Positions 49,444 through 58,772 of a stretch of DNA of 64,000 bases are shown here, one piece after another (positions within the stretch are counted from its first letter, which is position 1; every line of letters starts with the position of its first letter). The notes beneath the pieces were generated by a model. It made no database searches. It was not told the origin of the DNA and saw only the letters and a program-made list of their open reading frames with translations. The position numbers were made by a program, and so were the translations under genes. Source of the stretch: Marinilabiliaceae bacterium UBA5488 (lineage in GTDB: Bacteria; Bacteroidota; Bacteroidia; Bacteroidales; Marinilabiliaceae); contig DIPM01000010.1 in assembly GCA_002427105.1 (NCBI GenBank), positions 67,475 through 131,474 on the forward strand, written 5' to 3'.

Positions 49444-51274
49444 TATTTATCAAATCTAAATCTAATATCCTTTGTTCAAGCCAGGTACGTGAGGGGTGAA
49501 TACTCTCGCTTAAATACTTCTCTATCATCAGACTGGCAATGGGAGCTGCCGTTGATGCTCCAAATCCGGCATTTTCAACATATACTGCAATGGCAATCTT
49601 GGGATTATCCTTGGGTGCGAAAGCTACAAAAATAGCGTGATCTTTGCCATGAGGATTTTGTGCCGTACCTGTTTTTCCGCAGACCTCGATGCCGGGTATC
49701 CTTGCTATACGTGCCGTTGCTCCATATTCTCCGGAAACAGCCTGCGCCATTCCCTCGATCACCGGCTCAAAATGTATAGAATCTATCCCGGTATAGTGAA
49801 TTTCGTTAAAGCGTGCGGGTAGGCTATCGTTCTCAATACTCTTAATGATATGGGGGGTATAATAAAATCCTTTATTCGCGATTGCAGCCGTCATATTGGC
49901 CATCTGCAATGGTGTAGTAAGAAGCTCACCCTGACCAATAGATAAAGATATCACCGTTAAGGAGGCCCAGCTACCGTTGTAAATACGATCATAATAATCG
50001 CGCCCGGGAACAAAGCCCCTGTTTTCATTGAAAAAATCGCTGTTGAGACGGTTGCCGAATCCGAAGTTGTTCAGATATTCTTTCCATTTATCCATCCCAA
50101 TTTTGGGCGATTCAATAAGAGGGTTGTCCAATACAGCCCTGAAAGTGTAGCAATAATAGGCATTACACGAATTGGATATCGACTCAATCAGGTTGAGCGG
50201 CGAACGATGCGTGTGGCAGCCAACTGAGATGCCGCGAGCATGGAAGCCGTGGCTGCAGGGGAAAGTTGTCGAGGGTCGGATAACTCCTTCCTGGAGACCA
50301 ATAAGAGCCATCACGGTTTTAAAGGTTGAGCCGGGAGGATAGCCCGACATAATGGCCCTGTTGAGCAGCGGAAACAGGCTGTCGTTGGATAGTATGGGAA
50401 AGTTTTTGCTTCGCTCACGTCCCACCAATAAAGCGGGGTCATAACCGGGGCTCGACACCATACTCAGAATTTCGCCGCTTGAAGGTTCTATCGCTATTAC
50501 GCTTCCAATTTTATTCTTCATCAGCAGTTCACCATAGCTCTGCAGGTCTATATCCAGCGAAAGGTTTATATCTTTACCTGCAACGGCTGCAGTGTCCATG
50601 CGACCGTCGCGCATAGGTCCTTTTTCGCGGCCATGCACGTCAACCATTACGTATCGTGCCCCTTTCCTGCCTCTGAGGAAGCTCTCGTAGCTGTTTTCAA
50701 TTCCGCTTATACCGGTGTAATCGCCCAGTGCATAATATGAGTCTCTTTTCAGCGCCTGTTCATTTACCTCTGCAACATATCCGAAAACGTGCGCTGCGTT
50801 GGGATACTCATATTTCCGGACAGTTCTCCGCTGCGCGAAAAAGCCCTTGAAGAGGTAAAGCTTTTCCTGAAAGGAGGCGTATTGTGAGGCGGGCAGCTGC
50901 TTATAAAATACCGACGGTTTAAATCCTGAAATCTTCCGGGCTCTAACGGCTTTTTTAACATTGTAAAGCATCTCAACAAGTTCTTCGCGCGGAATATCAA
51001 GCGCCTTACTGAACTCGGTAGTGTCAAAGGCGACCACCTCACGAGGCACTACCATAATATCATATACCGGCTGGTTGGAAACGACAAGTTTGCCCTTGCG
51101 GTCATATATCAATCCACGTGAAGGATATTGAGTTATTTTGCGCTGAGTATTGTTGTCGGCGTAATATTTATAGGAAGGGTCGATTACTTGCAGCACAAAA
51201 AGCCGGATGATGAAAATCAGCCCAACCATAACAAATATGATCCCTATTAATATGGCTCTGTTACTTCTTCCCAC
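49430..51274 (-). CDS. mrdA: Penicillin-binding protein 2 (transpeptidase of the elongasome)
   Basis: A 614-residue class B PBP that cross-links new peptidoglycan with RodA. An N-terminal anchor (RAILIGIIFVMVGLIFIIRL) is followed by the pedestal domain. The transpeptidase has the active serine at residue 316 in GYPPGSTFKTVMALIG (SxxK), SNSCNAYYCY (SxN) and CGKTGTAQNPHGKDH (KTG). Its start is 14 bp downstream of mreD, and it is part of the cell-shape operon. Confidence 0.96.
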   Translation of the reverse strand: MGRSNRAILIGIIFVMVGLIFIIRLFVLQVIDPSYKYYADNNTQRKITQYPSRGLIYDRKGKLVVSNQPVYDIMVVPREVVAFDTTEFSKALDIPREELVEMLYNVKKAVRARKISGFKPSVFYKQLPASQYASFQEKLYLFKGFFAQRRTVRKYEYPNAAHVFGYVAEVNEQALKRDSYYALGDYTGISGIENSYESFLRGRKGARYVMVDVHGREKGPMRDGRMDTAAVAGKDINLSLDIDLQSYGELLMKNKIGSVIAIEPSSGEILSMVSSPGYDPALLVGRERSKNFPILSNDSLFPLLNRAIMSGYPPGSTFKTVMALIGLQEGVIRPSTTFPCSHGFHARGISVGCHTHRSPLNLIESISNSCNAYYCYTFRAVLDNPLIESPKIGMDKWKEYLNNFGFGNRLNSDFFNENRGFVPGRDYYDRIYNGSWASLTVISLSIGQGELLTTPLQMANMTAAIANKGFYYTPHIIKSIENDSLPARFNEIHYTGIDSIHFEPVIEGMAQAVSGEYGATARIARIPGIEVCGKTGTAQNPHGKDHAIFVAFAPKDNPKIAIAVYVENAGFGASTAAPIASLMIEKYLSESIHPSRTWLEQRILDLDLINNEKQ

Positions 51275-51287
51275 GCTGTTTTACTCT

Positions 51288-51806
51288 TTAGTTCCTCTGC
51301 TTATTACTGCCTGTAAACAGCAGTGCAATAAATATAGTTAATAATGTGGCAAGGCTGCTTAGTATGCTTTTCCAAATCGTCGAAAATATATTGTCGAAGG
51401 TGAAAACCTCCACGATGTGCAAAAACAGATGATGTGCCATAACTGCCAGAATCGCGTATTTAAAAAACCAACTGAAGCCGAAATGTGAGGGAAGGGGCAA
51501 GCTGCCTTTCTCATAACCGTCGCGGGGAGCAAACGAGCGCAACAGCATGGGACGGATAAAAGCCAGGAATACAGTCGCTGATGCGTGCAGCCCGATAGAG
51601 TTTAAAAAAATATCAATCAGCAGTCCGGTGGTAAATCCTATCAGCATTAACAGCCAGTTGGGTATCTCAACGGGAAGTATAAGAATAAACAAGACGTAAA
51701 GCCAGGGGTTGATAAAACCTCCCAGGTTCAGGTTGTTGAGAATAAGAACCTGAACAAGGAAAATGCTTATAAAGCCCAGAATATATCGTCCCAGATTGTC
51801 AATCAT
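51288..51806 (-). CDS. mreD: Rod shape-determining protein MreD
   Basis: A 172-residue integral membrane protein with about five helices (LGFISIFLVQVLILNNLNLG, PWLYVLFILILPVEIPNWLL). The sequence is poorly conserved, as is usual for MreD, and the identification rests on its place between mreC and mrdA. Its start overlaps the mreC stop by 8 bases. Confidence 0.85.
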   Translation of the reverse strand: MIDNLGRYILGFISIFLVQVLILNNLNLGGFINPWLYVLFILILPVEIPNWLLMLIGFTTGLLIDIFLNSIGLHASATVFLAFIRPMLLRSFAPRDGYEKGSLPLPSHFGFSWFFKYAILAVMAHHLFLHIVEVFTFDNIFSTIWKSILSSLATLLTIFIALLFTGSNKQRN

Positions 51807-52629
51807 CGCTTGTTAGTTTTTCCAGTTCGTGCACTTCGTCCTTAGCAGGGACTTCTACTACTTCTACATAACTGAGATTTGTGAAATCAGTCGATAGTTT
51901 CACCTTTATTTCATAAAAACCTTCGCCCTCATTAAGCTCATAATCTTCAATTATCCCGATTAAAATATTAGGAGGGAAGATGCTTGAGTAGCCGCTTGTT
52001 ACTACAGCGTCGCCAATGGTTAAAGGAGCATGCGAAGGGATCTCGTGCAGATAAACATATTGAGGCGACCTGCCGTCCCACTCCAGCGAACCGAAATGAT
52101 TAGACTCACGCAGGCTGGCTGATACTTTTAACTGGGTGTTGAGAAGCGACATAACCGATGAGTAATTAGCCGAGGAATGACGAACCACCCCTACCAGTCC
52201 GCGAGCCGTGATTACCCCCATGCCGGGTTCTATTCCATGCTTGCTACCCTTGTTGAGCGTAAGGTAATTATGAAATTTGTTGACCGTATTGTTGATCACC
52301 TTTGCCGGACGATAAATATAATTCACTCCCAGGTCGGGATTTGAATAATCGAAACTAAAGCTGTCTTCAACCAGGAAATTGCCGGGCAACTGAGTCCGCA
52401 ATAGGGCGTTCTCGCGCGAGAGTTCTTCATTGGCCGTCTTGAGGCTGAAATACTCGGTGAAAGTGCCTGATATCTTCATTATTCCGGCCGCGAAGCGACC
52501 GGAAGAATTTATGAAGGTCTGATTATGATGATGATTGTAGCTAATCAGCAGGGAGAAGCTGACAGTCTCGAACAAGAGAAACAGAAAAACCAGATTATGC
52601 CTTAATATAAAACGAATAATGTTCCTCAT
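51799..52629 (-). CDS. mreC: Rod shape-determining protein MreC
   Basis: A 276-residue periplasmic elongasome scaffold. An N-terminal anchor (LRHNLVFLFLLFETVSFSLL) and a coiled coil (LKTANEELSRENALLRTQLP) precede the beta-barrel-like MreC domain (NYIYRPAKVINNTVNKFHNY, GVITARGLVGVVRHSSANYS, VVTSGYSSIFPPNILIG). Size and order are normal. It starts 66 bp after mreB and overlaps mreD. Confidence 0.93.
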   Translation of the reverse strand: MRNIIRFILRHNLVFLFLLFETVSFSLLISYNHHHNQTFINSSGRFAAGIMKISGTFTEYFSLKTANEELSRENALLRTQLPGNFLVEDSFSFDYSNPDLGVNYIYRPAKVINNTVNKFHNYLTLNKGSKHGIEPGMGVITARGLVGVVRHSSANYSSVMSLLNTQLKVSASLRESNHFGSLEWDGRSPQYVYLHEIPSHAPLTIGDAVVTSGYSSIFPPNILIGIIEDYELNEGEGFYEIKVKLSTDFTNLSYVEVVEVPAKDEVHELEKLTSDD

Positions 52630-52695
52630 ATCGTCGAAACTGATTTCATACTATTGCTGCTGCCGTCTCATAATCAGGATGAGATTGTGCCGCGT

Positions 52696-53721
52696 TTATC
52701 TAATCAGGAATTGAAATTTATTCCTGTTTTTCAGCGCTATCCCAGTTCCGCGTGCGACCGCGTGAAGCGGGTTTTCAGCAATGTGGAAAGGAATATTCAG
52801 CTTGTTGGTCAGGCGTTTGTCTAATCCCCTTAGAAGAGCCCCGCCGCCTGCCAGATAGATCCCTTTATTCACGATGTCGGAATAAAGTTCAGGCGGAGTT
52901 TGTTCCAAAGCATTCAGAATGGCTGTTTCCATTTTAGAGATGGACTTCTCAAGACAGTGCGATATTTCCTGATATGAGACTGGCACCTCAATTGGCAGGG
53001 CTGTCATTTGATTGGGGCCATTCACAATATAATCAGCAGGGGGCTCATCCAGCTCAGGCAGAGCCGAGCCGACTCTGATTTTTATCTCCTCAGCGGTACG
53101 CTCGCCTATCTTAATATTATGCTGACGACGCATATACTCGATAATGTCGGCGGTAAGGTCATCACCGGCTATGCGGATAGATTTGTTTGTCACTATCCCC
53201 CCAAGAGAGATAACCGCGATTTCGGTAGAGCCACCACCTATGTCAACAACCATGTGACCTTCAGGGGCTTCAACGTCCAGGCCTATTCCAAGGGCAGCAG
53301 CCATAGGTTCGTAAATCATATATACCTCACGACCTCCTGCATGCTCGGCCGAGTCGCGTACAGCACGCAGCTCAACTTCGGTACTGCCTGATGGTATGCA
53401 AACGCATATAGTTAAAGATGGGGTAAACAAGCGCTTCTTATTCTGATCCATCATCTTTATCATGCCCCGTATCATCTGCTCGGCGGCATTAAAGTCGGCT
53501 ATTACACCATCTCTTAGCGGACGAATAGTATATATATTGTCGTGGGTCTTTCCGTGCATCTGCCTGGCTTTTTCTCCTATAGCCACAAGCTTGTCGGAGC
53601 GCCTGTCTAAGGCTACTATACTGGGTTCATCTACAACAATCTTGTCGTTATGTATGATGATGGTATTGGCGGTACCCAAGTCCATTGCCAACTCCTGAGA
53701 CAGAAAAGAGAACAATCCCAT
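52696..53721 (-). CDS. mreB: Actin-like rod shape protein MreB
   Basis: A 341-residue MreB cytoskeletal ATPase that guides lateral wall growth. Actin-fold motifs are AMDLGTANTIIIHNDKIVVD, the phosphate loop VVDIGGGSTEIAVISLGG and KGIYLAGGGALLRGLDKRL. The start MGLFSFLSQELAMDLGTANT gives an N-terminal amphipathic stretch for membrane binding. It lies 11 bp after purH and 66 bp before mreC. Confidence 0.97.
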   Translation of the reverse strand: MGLFSFLSQELAMDLGTANTIIIHNDKIVVDEPSIVALDRRSDKLVAIGEKARQMHGKTHDNIYTIRPLRDGVIADFNAAEQMIRGMIKMMDQNKKRLFTPSLTICVCIPSGSTEVELRAVRDSAEHAGGREVYMIYEPMAAALGIGLDVEAPEGHMVVDIGGGSTEIAVISLGGIVTNKSIRIAGDDLTADIIEYMRRQHNIKIGERTAEEIKIRVGSALPELDEPPADYIVNGPNQMTALPIEVPVSYQEISHCLEKSISKMETAILNALEQTPPELYSDIVNKGIYLAGGGALLRGLDKRLTNKLNIPFHIAENPLHAVARGTGIALKNRNKFQFLIR

Positions 53722-53732
53722 TGATTAATTAT

Positions 53733-55256
53733 TTAGTGTTTAAAATGTCGGTTTCCGGTGAATACCATAGAAAGCTTATTTTGGTTACAGAAATTTATAG
53801 TTTCCTTATCGCGGATTGAGCCTCCGGGCTGTATCACCGATGTGATGCCTGCCTTGTGGGCTATCTCCACTGAATCGGCAAAAGGGAAAAACGCGTCGGA
53901 TGCCATTACTGACCCTTGCAGTTTAAACCCAAAGGAGCCGGCCTTTTCTATAGCATGTTTCAGGGCATCTACCCGCGAGGTTTGTCCAACGCCGCTGGCT
54001 ATTAGCTGCTTGTCTTTCGCCAAAACTATAGCATTCGATTTGGAGTGCTTTACAATTTTATTGGCAAAGATTAAGTCTTCTATCTCGGCTTTTGATGGTG
54101 ATGTGTTTGTAACACTCTCCAGGTCTGATGCGCTTTCGGTTTTGTTGTCGCGATCCTGCACTAGCACCCCGTTAAGCAAAGTGCGTGAGAGCTTTCCGTC
54201 CTTAATATTTTCTTTCTGGATAAGAATAATACGGTTTTTCTTCTGTTTAAGTACTTCCAGAGCCTCATCACTGTAGCCGGGCGCGATAATTACCTCGAAA
54301 AATATCTTATCCATTTCTGTGGCTGCTTCGGCATCCACAACAGCATTGCTTATCAATATTCCGCCAAAGGCTGAAACCGGATCGCCGGCAAGAGCCAGCT
54401 CCCATGCTTCACTAAGCTTAGGCCTGGATGCCAGTCCGCATGCGTTGTTATGTTTGAGGATGGCAACTGTAGTCTCCTCAAATTCGGCAATCAGCGATAC
54501 GGCAGCGTCTATGTCTAAGAGGTTGTTATATGAAATCTCCTTCCCGTGAAGCTGTTCAAAAATTTTGTCCAAATCACCGTAAAAGCTCCCTTCCTGGTGC
54601 GGATTCTCGCCATAACGAAGTGCTTTGCGGCCGTTGGCTGCTTGCCTGAAAGCCGGATATTGTCCCTTGCTGAAGTAGTTGTAGATGGCACTGTCGTAGC
54701 CTGAGGATACCGCAAAGGCAGCTGTTGCAAATTCAGCCCTGTCTTCCAGGGAAGTCTCGCCATTCTTTTCTTTCAGTATGCCCAGAAGCTTTGAATACTG
54801 TTGCTGCGAAGGCACAATTACCACGTCGTTGTAGTTTTTGGCTGCAGCCCTGATTAATGAAATACCTCCAATATCAATCTTTTCGATTATGTCGGCATGC
54901 TGAGAGCCTGATGCCACGGTCTCCTCAAAAGGATAGAGATCTACAATTATCAGGTCTATTTCAGGTATGTCATATTGGGTAATTTCTTCCTGATGTTTTT
55001 TGCTGTCGCGAATATTCAAAATACCGCCAAAGACTACCGGGTGAAGAGTTTTTACGCGACCTCCCAAAATTGAAGGATAACCTGTAAGAGACTCAACGCT
55101 GATTGCAGGAACGCCAAGTTGCTCGATAAAGTTTTGGGTCCCTCCTGTTGAGTAAATAGTAACGCCTTGTTGGTCAAGGGTCTTAATAATATCTTCCAGT
55201 CCGTCTTTGTAAAAAACCGATATCAGGGCTGATTTTATTTTTTTTGTAGAACTCAT
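53733..55256 (-). CDS. purH: Bifunctional AICAR formyltransferase / IMP cyclohydrolase
   Basis: A 507-residue enzyme for the last two steps of IMP synthesis. The N-terminal MGS-like IMP cyclohydrolase part has VKTLHPVVFGGILNI. The C-terminal formyltransferase part has KHNNACGLASRPKLSEAWEL and FPFADSVEIAHKAGITSVIQ with GGSIRDKETI. The length is typical. It heads the run purH-mreB-mreC-mreD-mrdA-rodA, an order I know from Bacteroidota. A promoter-like pair lies upstream at 55283-55313. Confidence 0.96.
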   Translation of the reverse strand: MSSTKKIKSALISVFYKDGLEDIIKTLDQQGVTIYSTGGTQNFIEQLGVPAISVESLTGYPSILGGRVKTLHPVVFGGILNIRDSKKHQEEITQYDIPEIDLIIVDLYPFEETVASGSQHADIIEKIDIGGISLIRAAAKNYNDVVIVPSQQQYSKLLGILKEKNGETSLEDRAEFATAAFAVSSGYDSAIYNYFSKGQYPAFRQAANGRKALRYGENPHQEGSFYGDLDKIFEQLHGKEISYNNLLDIDAAVSLIAEFEETTVAILKHNNACGLASRPKLSEAWELALAGDPVSAFGGILISNAVVDAEAATEMDKIFFEVIIAPGYSDEALEVLKQKKNRIILIQKENIKDGKLSRTLLNGVLVQDRDNKTESASDLESVTNTSPSKAEIEDLIFANKIVKHSKSNAIVLAKDKQLIASGVGQTSRVDALKHAIEKAGSFGFKLQGSVMASDAFFPFADSVEIAHKAGITSVIQPGGSIRDKETINFCNQNKLSMVFTGNRHFKH

Positions 55257-55282
55257 CTCGATACTTTATCTTAGAATAGTCG

Positions 55283-55313
55283 CAAAAATAAGAAAATAAG
55301 AACATTTAACAAC
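55283..55313 (-). promoter_or_regulatory. Candidate promoter of the purH-mreBCD-mrdA-rodA operon
   Basis: On the minus strand a near-consensus -33 GTTG (55313-55310), a 19-bp spacer and TATTTTTG (55290-55283) fit the Bacteroidota pattern. The start would be about 20 bases before the purH ATG at 55256. Confidence 0.5.
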
Positions 55314-55428
55314 CCGGTTGAGCCATTTAATTACATTGATGTTATACCCTTTTCTAAAGTGCGGTATTTGTATGCCTCTAATTAAACCCCAAATTCGAAA
55401 CTGATGAATGATGACTGATAACTGATTA

Positions 55429-56142
55429 TTAGTGGGAATATGCAATAGATACAACGCTGATTTTCAGGTCGGGAATTGCCAGAAGGGCGTGACAACAGGC
55501 TTCTATGGTCGAGCCCGTGGTTATTACATCATCAATTAGCAGGATATGGCTGCCCTGATATTCTTCGGGCTGATTAAGCCCGAAAATAGTATCAACATTC
55601 TCCCATCTTTCATATCTGCTTTTGGTAGTTTGAGATGAGTTGTTTATTCTTCTGAACAAGAGAGTGGTATCAACAGGAGCATTTATCAGGGGCGACATAC
55701 CTTCAGCAATCTTCTCACATTGGTTATAGCCTCTTTTTCGCTCTTTGGCAGGATGAAGCGGTACAGGCATTATATAGTCGGGCCTGGCAAACAGTGATGA
55801 GCGGCTTAGCAGCCTTCCGGCTATCTGACCCAGATAAATGCCGGCTTCTGGCTCGCCCCTGTATTTCATGATTTTAATAAGTTGTTGAAGAGTTTCTCCT
55901 TTGCGGTAGAAAAACAAGGAGGCGGCAAACTCTAAGGGAACCCGCCCCCAAAACAGTTGGGCTACGGGGTTGTCGGCAAGGTTTTCATATCCGGTCAGAG
56001 CCAGATGGCTGTAACACTCTTTGCATAAATAGCTTTCGTGATTATAGAGTGGTGAGCAACAGCTAAGGCAAGTGCTTGGATAGATTAGTGACATAAGGCC
56101 CGTGACCCACTTACTGCCTGTATTTGTCTGCTCTTTTCTCAT
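55429..56142 (-). CDS. comF: ComF-family phosphoribosyltransferase-like protein
   Basis: A 237-residue protein with an N-terminal cysteine cluster (STCLSCCSPLYNHESYLCKE CYSHL split over residues 23-50, probably a zinc site). A C-terminal PRTase fold follows with YIMPVPLHPAKERKRGYNQC and the PRPP loop HILLIDDVITTGSTIEAC. ComF proteins take part in DNA uptake in naturally competent bacteria, and ComM is also encoded here, but the enzymatic role in Bacteroidota is not settled. It is divergent from mpl, 145 bp apart. The 172 bp downstream to purH is empty. Confidence 0.88.
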   Translation of the reverse strand: MRKEQTNTGSKWVTGLMSLIYPSTCLSCCSPLYNHESYLCKECYSHLALTGYENLADNPVAQLFWGRVPLEFAASLFFYRKGETLQQLIKIMKYRGEPEAGIYLGQIAGRLLSRSSLFARPDYIMPVPLHPAKERKRGYNQCEKIAEGMSPLINAPVDTTLLFRRINNSSQTTKSRYERWENVDTIFGLNQPEEYQGSHILLIDDVITTGSTIEACCHALLAIPDLKISVVSIAYSH

Positions 56143-56258
56143 AGTTTTTCTGTCGCTTCAAATCCTAATGTCCGGATAATCTTTCTTTTTGTCAAGTTGC
56201 CTCCGGCGAGCTTCTTTAATTATCCTATGTCTTTAACTCTTGAAACCAAAGAAATGCG

Positions 56259-56266
56259 TATTTTTG
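56259..56266 (+). promoter_or_regulatory. Candidate -7 element of mpl
   Basis: TATTTTTG matches TAnnTTTG 21 bp before the ATG at 56287. It argues for that start and against the earlier in-frame ATGs at 56197, 56227 and 56254. A weak TTG lies 16 bp upstream. Confidence 0.45.
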
Positions 56267-56286
56267 AGATTATAAACATAAGAGAG

Positions 56287-57666
56287 ATGCGGGTACATTT
56301 TATAGCAATCGGAGGCAGTGCAATGCACAATTTGGCTATCGCGCTAAAGGATAAGGGTTTTGATGTCAGCGGCTCGGATGATGAGGTGTTTGAGCCCAGC
56401 CGCTCGCGACTTGCGGCTCACATGCTCTTGCCGGAAAAAATGGGGTGGAAGCCGGAACTTATTACTTCCGAATTGGATGCTGTCATTTTGGGTATGCATG
56501 CCCGCAAGGATAATCCTGAATTGCAGGAGGCAATTAAGAAGGGAATAAAAGTGTATTCCTACCCTGAATATCTCTATGAGCAGAGCAAGGATAAAACCCG
56601 TGTAGTTATTGCCGGCAGCCACGGGAAGACGACCATCACCTCCATGCTTATGCACGCTCTTCGCTTCAACGGCATTGATTTCGACTATATGGTCGGGGCT
56701 CAGCTGGAGGGTTTTGATACTATGGTACGCCTCTCCGATACTGCCGCTATTGCTGTCTTCGAGGGCGATGAATATCTTTCGTCGCCCATAGATGAGAGGC
56801 CTAAATTTCTGTGGTATAAACCTCACTTAGCTTTGATCAGCGGCCTTGCCTGGGATCATATCAATGTGTTTCCTACAATAGAAAAATATAATGAGCAATT
56901 CAGCTTATTTGCTGATTCGATTAGCGAGGATGGCTATCTTACCTGGTTTAAGGATGATGCTGTTTTGCAAACTATAGTGGGCGAAAAGTTGAGGCCTTAT
57001 ACCCACGAAGCCTATGGGGAGCTTGAAACAAAGCAGAAAGGGGATGATAATTTCGTGGTTTATAAGTCTAAAGAGTATCAGATTCCTGTATTTGGAGCCC
57101 ATAATATGCAGAATATGGCTGGAGCCATGAATCTCTGCCGCCGCCTGGGACTTAGTGAGGATCAGTTTCTTCTCTCGATGAGCACCTTTAAAGGTGCTTC
57201 ACGTAGATTGCAGATTTTGGGTCAAAGCGATAATTCCACTGTGTTTTACGACTTTGCTCATGCGCCGTCCAAGCTCAAGGCCAGCGTTGAAGCGGTTAAG
57301 CAAAGATATCCCTCACGAAAGCTGATAGCATGTATTGAGCTTCATACCTTTAGCAGTCTCAACAAATCCTTCTTGCCTCAGTATTATGATACGATGAAAA
57401 AGGCCGATGAGCCTCTGGTCTTTTTCAGCCCCGAAGTTATTGATCATAAAAAGCTTCCTGCCATAAAGGCCGGTGAAGTTGCCGCGGCATTTAACATCCC
57501 TGAGTCAGCCGTAATCACTTCATCTGAGGTTTTACGAGAGCGCCTGGATGGTATAGAATTTAATAATCTTAACCTGCTGGTGATGACTTCCGGAAGCCTG
57601 GGAGGCATCAATATCAAAGATTGGGTAGAGAGTAATAGCGGCCTGAATATTAATTTAAATAGTTAA
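56287..57666 (+). CDS. mpl: UDP-N-acetylmuramate:L-alanyl-gamma-D-glutamyl-meso-diaminopimelate ligase
   Basis: A 459-residue Mur-type ligase that recycles murein tripeptide onto UDP-MurNAc. The ATG at 56287 yields the canonical start MRVHFIAIGGSAMHNLAIAL. The upstream frame to 56197 adds 30 residues with no match. The ATP loop is VVIAGSHGKTTITSMLMHAL, and the Mur family motif EGDEYLSSPIDERPKFLWYK is typical of Mpl rather than MurC. The C-terminal domain holds FYDFAHAPSKLKASVEAVKQ. The DUF4097 gene follows with 3 bp between stop and ATG. Confidence 0.92.
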   Translation: MRVHFIAIGGSAMHNLAIALKDKGFDVSGSDDEVFEPSRSRLAAHMLLPEKMGWKPELITSELDAVILGMHARKDNPELQEAIKKGIKVYSYPEYLYEQSKDKTRVVIAGSHGKTTITSMLMHALRFNGIDFDYMVGAQLEGFDTMVRLSDTAAIAVFEGDEYLSSPIDERPKFLWYKPHLALISGLAWDHINVFPTIEKYNEQFSLFADSISEDGYLTWFKDDAVLQTIVGEKLRPYTHEAYGELETKQKGDDNFVVYKSKEYQIPVFGAHNMQNMAGAMNLCRRLGLSEDQFLLSMSTFKGASRRLQILGQSDNSTVFYDFAHAPSKLKASVEAVKQRYPSRKLIACIELHTFSSLNKSFLPQYYDTMKKADEPLVFFSPEVIDHKKLPAIKAGEVAAAFNIPESAVITSSEVLRERLDGIEFNNLNLLVMTSGSLGGINIKDWVESNSGLNINLNS

Positions 57667-57669
57667 GTG

Positions 57670-58686
57670 ATGAAAAACTACGTAGTTTGGATTTTATTAA
57701 TGGGCTTATTGTCTTGCCAATTATCTGCGCAAGAGTTGATTGATAAGGTGCAGATTGATTTTACGGGCATTGAAAAAGTGAATGTCAGAGGAGCTTTTTG
57801 CAAAACTGAATTTTATGCCGGTAGTGGCGACGCCCTTAGCCTCGAAGGTGAAATCAGAGGCCTTAGAAAGTATGAAGACATTCGCATCCGTCATTCTCAG
57901 GAAGGATCGCTGCTTGAAGTGTGGATTGAGCACCCCCGAAATGTAAATGATCAGCTTAGAGGATATCTTGTGTTCAATCTGCCCCGGGATACGGAGATTA
58001 ATGTCGTCACTCTCTCCGGAAGTATAATACTGCAAGGAGTAGGCTATAATAAAACCTTTATTGAAACCTTGTCGGGAGCAGTTGCCGTTGAGGGGGCTAT
58101 AACTCCGCTTGAGATTAAATCAACCTCAGGAAGCGTTTCGGCTAAATCGCTTCAGGGCGATGTGTCAATTAATACCATTAGCGGCGGGATAGCAATCGAG
58201 GATGCTAAAAGCAGCTGTTCGGCCTCTTCGGTATCGGGCAGTATAAATGCTTCTGAGCTTGCCGGGGGGATAAAAGCTGCCACCATTTCGGGAGGTATTA
58301 CAGCTCAAGGAGTGTCGGGCAAGGGCGAGGCTAAGTCGGTTTCGGGAAGTATTAAGTTTAGCGATGTAAAAGGTTCCATTGAAGCAACAAGCTCTTCAGG
58401 CAGTATTCAGCTTAGTGAAATATCAGGCTCTGTCGCGGCCAACACTGTCAGCGGCGCTATTTCCGGAGATGGTATTTATTTAAAGGACAGCTCGTCCTTT
58501 AAAAGCACTTCCGGATCTATCGAGGTCTTGTTGGCCAATAAGCAAGAGGATTTGAGTTTTGACTTAAGGAGTACTTCAGGGCGGCTGTCGATATTTGGAA
58601 AAACCGGCAGCAAACAAATGCTTGAAGGGCAGGGTCAGATCAAGGTTATAGGTGTGACTACCTCAGGAAGCCAGCGCTACAAGTAG
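57670..58686 (+). CDS. DUF4097-type beta-helix protein, secreted
   Basis: A 338-residue exported protein. The ATG at 57670 was preferred over the GTG at 57667. A signal peptide (MKNYVVWILLMGLLSCQLSA, cleavage near SA-QE) is followed by a head domain (VQIDFTGIEKVNVRGAFCKT). A long row of short beta repeats follows, rich in the phrase SGSI or SGGI (KSTSGSVSAKSLQGDVSIN, SVSGSIKFSDVKGSIEATSS). The repeats build a right-handed beta-helix as in DUF4097/DUF2807 proteins. The role is unknown, perhaps envelope-associated. It overlaps functionally with nothing nearby; coupled to mpl by position only. Confidence 0.8.
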   Translation: MKNYVVWILLMGLLSCQLSAQELIDKVQIDFTGIEKVNVRGAFCKTEFYAGSGDALSLEGEIRGLRKYEDIRIRHSQEGSLLEVWIEHPRNVNDQLRGYLVFNLPRDTEINVVTLSGSIILQGVGYNKTFIETLSGAVAVEGAITPLEIKSTSGSVSAKSLQGDVSINTISGGIAIEDAKSSCSASSVSGSINASELAGGIKAATISGGITAQGVSGKGEAKSVSGSIKFSDVKGSIEATSSSGSIQLSEISGSVAANTVSGAISGDGIYLKDSSSFKSTSGSIEVLLANKQEDLSFDLRSTSGRLSIFGKTGSKQMLEGQGQIKVIGVTTSGSQRYK

Positions 58687-58714
58687 CTTGTAGCCCCGCG
58701 AGGCCCTGTCTGTG

Positions 58715-58760
58715 ACAAATAAAAAAGCTGCCGGAAATCTCCGGCAGCTTTTTTATTTGT
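58715..58760. terminator. Strong bidirectional terminator
   Basis: The 21-bp arms at 58715-58735 and 58740-58760 are perfectly complementary around AATC, with A and T runs on either side of a GCTGCCGGA core. It ends the DUF4097 gene on the plus strand and the CoA-transferase gene on the minus strand. Confidence 0.93.
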
Positions 58761-58772
58761 TGTTATCTCAGC

